Of a stretch of DNA of 64,000 bases, positions 32,001 to 46,800 are shown one piece after another. Source of the stretch: Amaranthus tricolor (taxonomy: Eukaryota; Streptophyta; Magnoliopsida; Caryophyllales; Amaranthaceae). The notes beneath the pieces are model-generated. The model saw only the letters and a list, made by a program, of their open reading frames with translations. It made no database searches and had not been told where the DNA came from. Both the position numbers and the translations under genes were made by a program. How positions within the stretch are numbered: position 1 is the first letter of the stretch; every line of letters starts with the position of its first letter. The DNA is taken from contig NC_080057.1 in assembly GCF_026212465.1 (NCBI RefSeq), forward strand, positions 9,535,398 to 9,599,397, written 5' to 3'.

Positions 32001-35000
32001 TGAAGAATGAACAAGGATTAATGATCAATGAAGAATGAACGATGAAGAATGAACAAGGATTAATGGTCAATGACGAATGAACGATGAAGAATGAACAAGG
32101 ATCAATGATCAATGAAGAATGAACGATGAAGAATGAACAAGGATTAATGGTCAATGACGAATGAACGATGAAGAATGAATAAGGATCGATGATCAATGAA
32201 GAATGAACGATGAGGAATGAACAAGGATCAATGATCAATGAAGAATGAACGATGAAGAATGAACAAGGATCAATGATCAATGAAGAATGAACGATGAAGA
32301 ATGAACAAGGATCAATGATCAATGACGAATGAACGATGAAGAATGAACAAGGATCAATGATCAATGAACAATGAACGATGAAGAATGAACAAGGATCAAT
32401 GATCAATGAAGAATGAACGATGAAGAATGATCAAGGATCAATGATCAATGAAGAATGAACGATGAAGAATGAACAAGGATCAATGGTCAATGACGAATGA
32501 ACGATGAAGAATGAACAAGGATCAATGATCAATGAAGAATGAACGATGAAGAATGAACAAGGATCAATGATCAATGAAGAATGAACGATGAAGAATGATC
32601 AAGGATCAATGATCAATGAAGAATGAACGATGAAGAATGAACAAGGATTAATGGTCAATGACGAATGAACGATGAAGAATGAACAAGGATCAATGATCAA
32701 TGAAGAATGAACGATGAAGAATGAACAAGGATTAATGGTCAATGACGAATGAACGATGAAGAATGAATAAGGATCGATGATCAATGAAGAATGAACGATG
32801 AGGAATGAACAAGGATCAATGATCAATGAAGAATGAACGATGAAGAATGAACAAGGATCAATGATCAATGAAGAATGAACGATGAAGAATGAACAAGGAT
32901 CAATGATCAATGACGAATGAACGATGAAGAATGAACAAGGATCAATGATCAATGAAGAATGAACGTTGAAGAATGAACAAGGATCAATGATCAATGAAGA
33001 ATGAACGATGAAGAATGAACAAGGATCAATGATCAATGAAGAATGAACAAGGATCAATGATAAATGAAGAATGAACGATGAAGAATGAACAAGGATTAAT
33101 GGTCAATGACGAATGAACGATGAAGAATGAACAAGGATCAATGATCAATGAAGAATGAACGATGAAGAATGAACAAGGATCAATGATCAATGAAGAATGA
33201 ACGATGAAGAATGAACAAGGATCAATGGTCAATGACGAATGAACGATGAAGAATGAACAAGGATCAATGATCAATGAAAAATGAACGATGAAGAATGAAC
33301 AAGGATCAATGATCAATGAAGAATGAACGATGAAGAATGAACAAGGATCAATGGTCAATGACGAATGAACGAGGAAGAATGAACAAGGATCAATGATCAA
33401 TGAACAATGAACGATGAAGAATGAACAAGGATCAATGATCAATGAAGAATGAACGATGAAGAATGAACAAGGATTAATGATCAATGAAGAATGAACGATG
33501 AAGAATGAACAAGGATTAATGGTCAATGACGAATGAACGATGAAGAATGAACAAGGATCAATGATCAATGAAGAATGAACGATGAAGAATGAACAAGGAT
33601 TAATGGTCAATGACGAATGAACGATGAAGAATGAATAAGGATCGATGATCAATGAAGAATGAACGATGAGGAATGAACAAGGATCAATGATCAATGAAGA
33701 ATGAACGATGAAGAATGAACAAGGATCAATGATCAATGAAGAATGAACGATGAAGAATGAACAAGGATCAATGATCAATGACGAATGAACGATGAAGAAT
33801 GAACAAGGATCAATGATCAATGAACAATGAACGATGAAGAATGAACAAGGATCAATGATCAATGAAGAATGAACGATGAAGAATGATCAAGGATCAATGA
33901 TCAATGAAGAATGAACGATGAAGAATGAACAAGGATCAATGGTCAATGACGAATGAACGATGAAGAATGAACAAGGATCAATGATCAATGAAGAATGAAC
34001 GATGAAGAATGAACAAGGATCAATGATCAATGAAGAATGAACGATGAAGAATGAACAAGGATCAATGATCAATGAAGAATGAACAAGGATCAATGATCAA
34101 TGAAGAATGAAGGATGAAGAATGAACAAGGATCAATGATCATTGAAGAATGAACGATGAAGAACGAACAAGGTTCAACGGTCAATGAAAAATGAACGATG
34201 AAGAATGAACAAGGATCAATGATGAATGAAGAATGAACGATGAAGAATGAAAAAGGATCAATGATCAATGAAGAATGAACGATGAAGAATGAACAAGGAT
34301 CAATGATCAATGACGAATGAACGATGAAGAATGAACAAGGATCAATGATCATCGAAGAATGAACGATGAAGAATGAACAGGGATCAATGATCAATGAAGA
34401 ATGAACGATGAAGAATGAACAAGGATCAACGCTAAATGACGAATGAACGATGAAGAATAAACAAGGATCAATGAAGAATGAACGATGAAGAATGAACAAG
34501 GATCAATGATCAATGAAGAATGAACGATGAAGAATGAATAAGGATCAACGCTGAATGACGAATGAACGATGAAGAATAAACAAGGATCAATGATCAATGA
34601 CGAATGAACGATGAAGAATGAACAAGGATCAATGATCAATGAAGAATGAACGATAAAGAATAACCAAGGATCAATGATCAATGAAGAATGAACGATGAAG
34701 AATGAACAAGGATCAATGATCAATGACGAATGAACGATGAAGAATGAACAAGGATCAATGGTAAATGAAGAATGAACGATGAAGAATGAACAAGGATCAA
34801 TGATCTATGAAGAATGAACGATGAAGAATGAACAAGGATCAATGATCAATGAAGAATGAACGATGAAGAATGAACAAGGATCAATGATCAATGACAAATG
34901 AACGATGAAGAATGAACAAGGATCAATGATCAATGAAGAATGAACGATGAAGAATGAACAAGGATCAATGATCAATGAAGAATGAACAAGGATCAATGAT

Positions 35001-35147
35001 AAATGAAGAATGAACGATGAAGAATGAACAAGGATTAATGGTCAATGACGAATGAACGATGAAGAATGAACAAGCATCAATGATCAATGAAGAATGAACG
35101 ATGAAGAATGAACAAGGATCAATGATCAATGAAGAATGAACGATGAA

Positions 35148-35182
35148 GAATGAACAAGGATCAATGGTCAATGAACGATGAA
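35148..35182. repeat. 35-bp short monomer of a second kind
   Basis: The unit reads GAATGAA, CAAGGAT, CAATGGT, CAATGAA, CGATGAA. One heptamer has been lost at the h4/h5 junction, a different position from the 35-bp units at 212-281. The identical short unit is at 47,734-47,768, exactly 12,586 bp downstream. Confidence 0.85.
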
Positions 35183-37239
35183 GAATGAACAAGGATTAAT
35201 GATCAATGAAGAATGAACGATGAAGAATGAACAAGGATTAATGGTCAATGACGAATGAACGATGAAGAATGAACAAGGATCAATGATCAATGAAGAATGA
35301 ACGATCAAGAATGAACAAGGATTAATGGTCAATGACGAATGAACGATGAAGAATGAATAAGGATCAATGATCAATGAAGAATGAAGGATGAAGAATGAAC
35401 AAGGATCAATGATCAACGATGAATGAACGATGAAGAATGAACAAGGATCAATGATCAATGACGAATGAACGATGAAGAATGAACAAGGATCAATGATCAA
35501 TGAACAATGAACGATGAAGAATGAACAAGGATCAATGATCAATGAAGAATGAACGATGAAGAATGATCAAGGATCATTGATCAATGAAGAATGAACGATG
35601 AAGAATGAACAAGGATCAATGGTCAATGACGAATGAACGATGAAGAATGAACAAGAATCAATGATCAATGAAGAATGAACGATGAAGAATGAACAAGGAT
35701 CAATGATCAATGAAGAATGAACGATGAAGAATGAACAAGGATTAATGGTCAATGACGAATGAACGATGAAGAATGAACAAGGATCAATGATCAATGACGA
35801 ATGAACGATGAAGAATGAACAAGGATCAATGGTCAATGAAGAATGAACGATGAAGAATGAACAAGGATCAATGATCAATGACGAATGAACGATGAAGAAT
35901 GAACAAGCATCAATGATCAATGAACAATGAACGATGAAGAATGAACAAGGATCAATGATCAATGAAGAATGAACGATGAAGAATGATCAAGGATCATTGA
36001 TCAATGAAGAATGAACGATGAAGAATGAAAAAGGATCAATGGTCAATGACGAATGAACGATGAAGAATGAACAAGAATCAATGATCAATGAAGAATGAAC
36101 GATGAAGAATGAACAAGGATCAATGATCAATGAAGAATGAACGATAAAGAATGAACAAGGATTAATGGTCAATGACGAATGAACGATGAAGAATGAACAA
36201 GGATCAATGATCAATGAAGAATGAACGATAAAGAATAAACAAGGATCAATGATCAATGAAGAATGAACGATGAAGAATGAACAAGGATCAATGATCAATG
36301 ACGAATGAACGATGAAGAATGAACAAGGATCAATGGTCAATGAAGAATGAACGATGAAGAATGAACAAGGATCAATGATCAATGAAGAATGAACGATGAA
36401 GAATGAACAAGGATCAATGATCAATGAAGAATGAACGATGAAGAATGAACAAGGATCAATGATCAATGACAAATGAACGATGAAGAATGAACAAGGATCA
36501 ATGATCAATGAAGAATGAACGATGAAGAATGAACAAGGATCAATGATCAATGAAGAATGAACAAGGATCAATGATCAATGAAGAATGAACGATGAAGAAT
36601 GAACAAGGATCAATGATCAATGAAGAATGAACGATAAAGAATGAACAAGGATTAATGGTCAATGACGAATGAACGATGAAGAATGAACAAGGATCAATGA
36701 TCAATGAAGAATGAACGATAAAGAATAAACAAGGATCAATGATCAATGAAGAATGAACGATGAAGAATGAACAAGGATCAATGATCAATGAAGAATGAAC
36801 GATGAAGAATGAACAAGGATCAATGATCAATGAAGAATGAACGATGAAGAATGAACAAGGATCAATGGTCAATGACGAATGAACGATGAAGAATGAACAA
36901 GGATCAATGATCAATGAAGAATGAACGATGAAGAATGAACAAGGATTAATGATCAATGAAGAATGAACGATGAAGAATGAACAAGGATTAATGGTTAATG
37001 ACGAATGAACGATGAAGAATGAACAAGGATCAATGATCAATGAAGAATGAACGATGAAGAATGAACAAGGATTAATGGTCAATGACGAATGAACGATGAA
37101 GAATGAATAAGGATCAATGATCAATGAAGAATGAAGGATGAAGATTGAACAAGGATCAATGATCAATGAAGAATGAACGATGAAGAATGAACAAGGATCA
37201 ATGATCAATGACGAATGAACGATGAAGAATGAACAAGGA

Positions 37240-40200
37240 TCAATGATCAAGGAAGAATGAACAAGGATCAATGATAAATGAAGAATGAACGATGAAGAAT
37301 GAACAAGGATTAATGGTCAATGACGAATGAACGATGAAGAATGAACAAGGATCAATGATCAATGAAGAATGAACGATGAAGAATGAACAAGGATCAATGA
37401 TCAATGAAGAATGAACGATGAAGAATGAACAAGGATCAATGATCAATGAAGAATGAACGATGAAGAATGAACAAGGATCAATGATCAATGAAGAATGAAA
37501 GTTGAAGAATGAACAAGGATCAATGATCAATGAAGAATGAACGATGAAGAATGAACAAGGATCAATGATCAATGAAGAATGAACAAGGATCAATGATAAA
37601 TGAAGAATGAACGATGAAGAATGAACAAGGATTAATGGTTAATGACGAATGAACGATGAAGAATGAACAAGGATCAATGATCAATGAAGAATGAACGATG
37701 AAGAATGAACAAGGATCAATGATCAATGAAGAATGAACGATGAAGAATGAACAAGGATCAATGGTCAATGACGAATGAACGAGGAAGAATGAACAAGGAT
37801 CAATGATCAATGAAGAATGAACGATGAAGAATGAACAAGGATTAATGATCAATGAAGAATGAACGATGAAGAATGAACAAGGATTAATGGTCAATGACGA
37901 ATGAACGATGAAGAATGAACAAGGATCAATGATCAATGAAGAATGAACGATGAAGAATGAACAAGGATTAATGGTCAATGACGAATGAACGATGAAGAAT
38001 GAATAAGGATCAATGATCAATGAAGAATGAACGATGAGGAATGAACAAGGATCAATGATCAATGAAGAATGAACGATGAAGAATGAACAAGGATCAATGA
38101 TCAATGACGAATGAACGATGAAGAATGAACAAGGATCAATGATCAAGGAAGAATGAACAAGGATCAATGATAAATGAAGAATGAACGATGAAGAATGAAC
38201 AAGGATTAATGGTCAATGACGAATGAACGATGAAGAATGAACAAGGATCAATGATCAATGAAGAATGAACGATGAAGAATGAACAAGGATCAATGATCAA
38301 TGACGAATGAACGATGAAGAATGAACAAGGATCAATGATCAAGGAAGAATGAACAAGGATCAATGATAAATGAAGAATGAACGATGAAGAATGAACAAGG
38401 ATTAATGGTCAATGACGAATGAACGATGAAGAATGAACAAGGATCAATGATCAATGAAGAATGAACGATGAAGAATGAACAAGGATCAATGATTAATGAA
38501 GAATGAACGATGAAGAATGAACAAGGATCAATGATCAATGAAGAATGAACGATGAAGAATGAACAAGGATCAATGATCAATGAAGAATGAACGTTGAAGA
38601 ATGAACAAGGATCAATGATCAATGAAGAATGAACGATGAAGAATGAACAAGGATCAATGATCAATGAAGAATGAACAAGGATCAATGATAAATGAAGAAT
38701 GAACGATGAAGAATGAACAAGGATTAATGGTTAATGACGAATGAACGATGAAGAATGAACAAGGATCAATGATCAATGAAGAATGAACGATGAAGAATGA
38801 ACAAGGATCAATGATCAATGAAGAATGAACGATGAAGAATGAACAAGGATCAATGGTCAATGACGAATGAACGATGAAGAATGAACAAGGATCAATGATC
38901 AATGAAGAATGAACGATGAAGAATGAACAAGGATTAATGATCAATGAAGAATGAACGATGAAGAATGAACAAGGATTAATGGTCAATGACGAATGAACGA
39001 TGAAGAATGAACAAGGATCAATGATTAATGAAGAATGAACGATAAAGAATGCACAAGGATCAATGATCAATGAAGAATGAACGATGAAGAATGAACAAGG
39101 ATCAATGATCAATGAAGAATGAACGATGAAGAATGAACAAGGATCAATGATCAATGAAGAATGAACGATGAAGAATGAACAAGGATCAATGATCAATGAA
39201 GAATGAACGATGAAGAATGAACAAGGATCAATGATCCATGAAGAATGAACGATGAAGAATGAACAAGGATCAATGGTCAATGACGAATGAACGAGGAAGA
39301 ATGAACAAGGATCAATGATTAATGAAGAATGAACGATAAAGAATGCACAAGGATCAATGATCAATGAAGAATGAACGATGAAGAATGAACAAGGATCAAT
39401 GATCAATGAAGAATGAACGATGAAGAATGAACAAGGATCAATGATCAATGAAGAATGAACGATGAAGAATGAACAAGGATCAATGATCAATGAAGAATGA
39501 ACGATGAAGAATGAACAAGGATCAATGATCAATGAAGAATGAACGATGAAGAATGAACAAGGATCAATGGTCAATGACGAATGAACGAGGAAGAATGAAC
39601 AAGGATCAATGATCAATGAAGAATGAACGATGAAGAATGAACAAGGATTAATGATCAATGAAAAATAAACGATGAAGAATGAACAAGGATTAATGGTCAA
39701 TGACGAATAAACGATGAAGAATGAACAAGGATCAATGATCAATGAAGAATGAACGATGAAGAATGAACAAGGATTAATGGTCAATGACGAATGAACGATG
39801 AAGAATGAATAAGGATCAATGATCAATGAAGAATGAACGATGAAGAATGAACAAGGATCAATGATCAATGAAGAATGAACGATGAAGAATGAACAAGGAT
39901 CAATGATCAATGACGAATGAACGATGAAGAATGAACAAGGATCAATGATCAAGGAAGAATGAACAAGGATCAATGATAAATGAAGAATGAACGATGAAGA
40001 ATGAACAAGGATTAATGGTCAATGACGAATGAACGATGAAGAATGAACAAGGATCAATGATCAATGAAGAATGAACGATGAAGAATGAACAAGGATCAAT
40101 GATCAATGAAGAATGAACGATGAAGAATGAACAAGGATCAATGATCAATGAAGAATGAACGATGAAGAATGAACAAGGATCAATGATCAATGAAGAATGA

Positions 40201-40879
40201 ACGTTGAAGAATGAACAAGGATCAATGATCAATGAAGAATGAACGATGAAGAATGAACAAGGATCAATGATCAATGAAGAATGAACAAGGATCAATGATA
40301 AATGAAGAATGAACGATGAAGAATGAACAAGGATTAATGGTTAATGACGAATGAACGATGAAGAATGAACAAGGATCAATGATCAATGAAGAATGAACGA
40401 TGAAGAATGAACAAGGATCAATGATCAATGAAGAATGAACGATGAAGAATGAACAAGGATCAATGGTCAATGACGAATGAACGAGGAAGAATGAACAAGG
40501 ATCAATGATCAATGAAGAATGAACGATGAAGAATGAACAAGGATTAATGATCAATGAAGAATGAACGATGAAGAATGAACAAGGATTAATGGTAAATGAC
40601 GAATGAACGATGAAGAATGAACAAGGATCAATGATCAATGAAGAATGAACGATGAAGAATGAACAAGGATTAATGGTCAATGACGAATGAACGATGAAGA
40701 ATGAATAAGGATCAATGATCAATGAAGAATGAACGATGAGGAATGAACAAGGATCAATGATCAATGAAGAATGAACGATGAAGAATGAACAAGGATCAAT
40801 GATCAATGACGAATGAACGATGAAGAATGAACAAGGATCAATGATCAATGAAGAATGAACGATGAAGAATGAACAAGGA
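37240..40879. repeat. Core satellite between the two 9-kb copies
   Basis: Core-type higher-order units. The stretch 37,562-38,167 matches 28,098-28,703 (shift 9,464). The stretch 38,332-40,911 matches 29,064-31,643 (shift 9,268) and 41,650-44,229 (shift 3,318, exactly 79 monomers). No gene is seen. Confidence 0.82.
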
Positions 40880-43800
40880 TCAATGATCAATGAAGAATGA
40901 ACAAGGATCAATGATAAATGAAGAATGAACGATGAAGAATGAACAAGGATTAATGGTTAATGACGAATGAACGATGAAGAATGAACAAGGATCAATGATC
41001 AATGAAGAATGAACGATGAAGAATGAACAAGGATCAATGATCAATGAAGAATGAACGATGAAGAATGAACAAGGATCAATGGTCAATGACGAATGAACGA
41101 GGAAGAATGAACAAGGATCAATGATCAATGAAGAATGAACGATGAAGAATGAACAAGGATTAATGATCAATGAAGAATGAACGATGAAGAATGAACAAGG
41201 ATTAATGGTCAATGACGAATGAACGATGAAGAATGAACAAGGATCAATGATCAATGAAGAATGAACGATGAAGAATGAACAAGGATTAATGGTCAATGAC
41301 GAATGAACGATGAAGAATGAATAAGGATCAATGATCAATGAAGAATGAACGATGAGGAATGAACAAGGATCAATGATCAATGAAGAATGAACGATGAAGA
41401 ATGAACAAGGATCAATGATCAATGACGAATGAACGATGAAGAATGAACAAGGATCAATGATCAAGGAAGAATGAACAAGGATCAATGATAAATGAAGAAT
41501 GAACGATGAAGAATGAACAAGGATTAATGGTCAATGACGAATAAACGATGAAGAATGAACAAGGATCAATGATCAATGAAGAATGAACGATGAAGAATGA
41601 ACAAGGATCAATGATCAATGACGAATGAACGATGAAGAATGAACAAGGATCAATGATCAAGGAAGAATGAACAAGGATCAATGATAAATGAAGAATGAAC
41701 GATGAAGAATGAACAAGGATTAATGGTCAATGACGAATGAACGATGAAGAATGAACAAGGATCAATGATCAATGAAGAATGAACGATGAAGAATGAACAA
41801 GGATCAATGATTAATGAAGAATGAACGATGAAGAATGAACAAGGATCAATGATCAATGAAGAATGAACGATGAAGAATGAACAAGGATCAATGATCAATG
41901 AAGAATGAACGTTGAAGAATGAACAAGGATCAATGATCAATGAAGAATGAACGATGAAGAATGAACAAGGATCAATGATCAATGAAGAATGAACAAGGAT
42001 CAATGATAAATGAAGAATGAACGATGAAGAATGAACAAGGATTAATGGTTAATGACGAATGAACGATGAAGAATGAACAAGGATCAATGATCAATGAAGA
42101 ATGAACGATGAAGAATGAACAAGGATCAATGATCAATGAAGAATGAACGATGAAGAATGAACAAGGATCAATGGTCAATGACGAATGAACGATGAAGAAT
42201 GAACAAGGATCAATGATCAATGAAGAATGAACGATGAAGAATGAACAAGGATTAATGATCAATGAAGAATGAACGATGAAGAATGAACAAGGATTAATGG
42301 TCAATGACGAATGAACGATGAAGAATGAACAAGGATCAATGATTAATGAAGAATGAACGATAAAGAATGCACAAGGATCAATGATCAATGAAGAATGAAC
42401 GATGAAGAATGAACAAGGATCAATGATCAATGAAGAATGAACGATGAAGAATGAACAAGGATCAATGATCAATGAAGAATGAACGATGAAGAATGAACAA
42501 GGATCAATGATCAATGAAGAATGAACGATGAAGAATGAACAAGGATCAATGATCCATGAAGAATGAACGATGAAGAATGAACAAGGATCAATGGTCAATG
42601 ACGAATGAACGAGGAAGAATGAACAAGGATCAATGATTAATGAAGAATGAACGATAAAGAATGCACAAGGATCAATGATCAATGAAGAATGAACGATGAA
42701 GAATGAACAAGGATCAATGATCAATGAAGAATGAACGATGAAGAATGAACAAGGATCAATGATCAATGAAGAATGAACGATGAAGAATGAACAAGGATCA
42801 ATGATCAATGAAGAATGAACGATGAAGAATGAACAAGGATCAATGATCAATGAAGAATGAACGATGAAGAATGAACAAGGATCAATGGTCAATGACGAAT
42901 GAACGAGGAAGAATGAACAAGGATCAATGATCAATGAAGAATGAACGATGAAGAATGAACAAGGATTAATGATCAATGAAAAATAAACGATGAAGAATGA
43001 ACAAGGATTAATGGTCAATGACGAATGAACGATGAAGAATGAACAAGGATCAATGATCAATGAAGAATGAACGATGAAGAATGAACAAGGATTAATGGTC
43101 AATGACGAATGAACGATGAAGAATGAATAAGGATCAATGATCAATGAAGAATGAACGATGAAGAATGAACAAGGATCAATGATCAATGAAGAATGAACGA
43201 TGAAGAATGAACAAGGATCAATGATCAATGACGAATGAACGATGAAGAATGAACAAGGATCAATGATCAAGGAAGAATGAACAAGGATCAATGATAAATG
43301 AAGAATGAACGATGAAGAATGAACAAGGATTAATGGTCAATGACGAATGAACGATGAAGAATGAACAAGGATCAATGATCAATGAAGAATGAACGATGAA
43401 GAATGAACAAGGATCAATGATCAATGAAGAATGAACGATGAAGAATGAACAAGGATCAATGATCAATGAAGAATGAACGATGAAGAATGAACAAGGATCA
43501 ATGATCAATGAAGAATGAACGTTGAAGAATGAACAAGGATCAATGATCAATGAAGAATGAACGATGAAGAATGAACAAGGATCAATGATCAATGAAGAAT
43601 GAACAAGGATCAATGATAAATGAAGAATGAACGATGAAGAATGAACAAGGATTAATGGTTAATGACGAATGAACGATGAAGAATGAACAAGGATCAATGA
43701 TCAATGAAGAATGAACAATGAAGAATGAACAAGGATCAATGATCAATGAAGAATGAACGATGAAGAATGAACAAGGATCAATGGTCAATGACGAATGAAC

Positions 43801-46800
43801 GAGGAAGAATGAACAAGGATCAATGATCAATGAAGAATGAACGATGAAGAATGAACAAGGATTAATGATCAATGAAGAATGAACGATGAAGAATGAACAA
43901 GGATTAATGGTCAATGACGAATGAACGATGAAGAATGAACAAGGATCAATGATCAATGAAGAATGAACGATGAAGAATGAACAAGGATTAATGGTCAATG
44001 ACGAATGAACGATGAAGAATGAATAAGGATCAATGATCAATGAAGAATGAACGATGAGGAATGAACAAGGATCAATGATCAATGAAGAATGAACGATGAA
44101 GAATGAACAAGGATCAATGATCAATGACGAATGAACGATGAAGAATGAACAAGGATCAATGATCAATGAAGAATGAACGATGAAGAATGAACAAGGATCA
44201 ATGATCAATGAAGAATGAACAAGGATCAATGATAAATGAAGAATGAACGATGAAGAATGAACAAGGATTAATGGTCAATGACGAATGAACGATGAAGAAT
44301 GAACAAGGATCAATGATCAATGAAGAATGAACGATGAAGAATGAACAAGGATCAATGATCAATGAAGAATGAACGATGAAGAATGAACAAGGATCAATGG
44401 TCAATGACGAATGAACGATGAAGAATGAACAAGGATCAATGATCAATGAAAAATGAACGATGAAGAATGAACAAGGATCAATGATCAATGAAGAATGAAC
44501 GATGAAGAATGAACAAGGATCAATGGTCAATGACGAATGAACGAGGAAGAATGAACAAGGATCAATGATCAATGAAGAATGAACGATGAAGAATGAACAA
44601 GGATTAATGATCAATGAAGAATGAACGATGAAGAATGAACAAGGATTAATGGTCAATGACGAATGAACGATGAAGAATGAACAAGGATCAATGATCAATG
44701 AAGAATGAACGATGAAGAATGAACAAGGATTAATGGTCAATGACGAATGAACGATGAAGAATGAATAAGGATCGATGATCAATGAAGAATGAACGATGAG
44801 GAATGAACAAGGATCAATGATCAATGAAGAATGAACGATGAAGAATGAACAAGGATCAATGATCAATGAAGAATGAACGATGAAGAATGAACAAGGATCA
44901 ATGATCAATGACGAATGAACGAAGAAGAATGAACAAGGATCAATGATCAATGAACAATGAACGATGAAGAATGAACAAGGATCAATGATCAATGAAGAAT
45001 GAACGATGAAGAATGATCAAGGATCAATGATCAATGAAGAATGAACGATGAAGAATGAACAAGGATCAATGGTCAATGACGAATGAACGATGAAGAATGA
45101 ACAAGGATCAATGATCAATGAAGAATGAACGATGAAGAATGAACAAGGATCAATGATCAATGAAGAATGAACGATGAAGAATGATCAAGGATCAATGATC
45201 AATGAAGAATGAACGATGAAGAATGAACAAGGATTAATGGTCAATGACGAATGAACGATGAAGAATGAACAAGGATCAATGATCAATGAAGAATGAACGA
45301 TGAAGAATGAACAAGGATTAATGGTCAATGACGAATGAACGATGAAGAATGAATAAGGATCGATGATCAATGAAGAATGAACGATGAGGAATGAACAAGG
45401 ATCAATGATCAATGAAGAATGAACGATGAAGAATGAACAAGGATCAATGATCAATGAAGAATGAACGATGAAGAATGAACAAGGATCAATGATCAATGAC
45501 GAATGAACGATGAAGAATGAACAAGGATCAATGATCAATGAAGAATGAACGTTGAAGAATGAACAAGGATCAATGATCAATGAAGAATGAACGATGAAGA
45601 ATGAACAAGGATCAATGATCAATGAAGAATGAACAAGGATCAATGATAAATGAAGAATGAACGATGAAGAATGAACAAGGATTAATGGTCAATGACGAAT
45701 GAACGATGAAGAATGAACAAGGATCAATGATCAATGAAGAATGAACGATGAAGAATGAACAAGGATCAATGATCAATGAAGAATGAACGATGAAGAATGA
45801 ACAAGGATCAATGGTCAATGACGAATGAACGATGAAGAATGAACAAGGATCAATGATCAATGAAAAATGAACGATGAAGAATGAACAAGGATCAATGATC
45901 AATGAAGAATGAACGATGAAGAATGAACAAGGATCAATGGTCAATGACGAATGAACGAGGAAGAATGAACAAGGATCAATGATCAATGAACAATGAACGA
46001 TGAAGAATGAACAAGGATCAATGATCAATGAAGAATGAACGATGAAGAATGAACAAGGATTAATGATCAATGAAGAATGAACGATGAAGAATGAACAAGG
46101 ATTAATGGTCAATGACGAATGAACGATGAAGAATGAACAAGGATCAATGATCAATGAAGAATGAACGATGAAGAATGAACAAGGATTAATGGTCAATGAC
46201 GAATGAACGATGAAGAATGAATAAGGATCGATGATCAATGAAGAATGAACGATGAGGAATGAACAAGGATCAATGATCAATGAAGAATGAACGATGAAGA
46301 ATGAACAAGGATCAATGATCAATGAAGAATGAACGATGAAGAATGAACAAGGATCAATGATCAATGACGAATGAACGATGAAGAATGAACAAGGATCAAT
46401 GATCAATGAACAATGAACGATGAAGAATGAACAAGGATCAATGATCAATGAAGAATGAACGATGAAGAATGATCAAGGATCAATGATCAATGAAGAATGA
46501 ACGATGAAGAATGAACAAGGATCAATGGTCAATGACGAATGAACGATGAAGAATGAACAAGGATCAATGATCAATGAAGAATGAACGATGAAGAATGAAC
46601 AAGGATCAATGATCAATGAAGAATGAACGATGAAGAATGAACAAGGATCAATGATCAATGAAGAATGAACAAGGATCAATGATCAATGAAGAATGAAGGA
46701 TGAAGAATGAACAAGGATCAATGATCATTGAAGAATGAACGATGAAGAACGAACAAGGTTCAACGGTCAATGAAAAATGAACGATGAAGAATGAACAAGG

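Larger units (their letters stand above)
28098..37239. repeat. Core higher-order segment, copy 1
   Basis: About 9.1 kb that is repeated at 40,880-49,909. The shift is 12,782 before 28,700, 12,586 from 28,868 to about 36,000, and 12,670 from about 35,990 onwards. The step changes are one extra 196-bp unit in copy 1 and about 84 bp (two monomers) more in copy 2. It includes a 2,579-bp sub-block (29,064-31,643) that also occurs at 38,332-40,911 and 41,650-44,229. No gene is seen. Confidence 0.85.
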
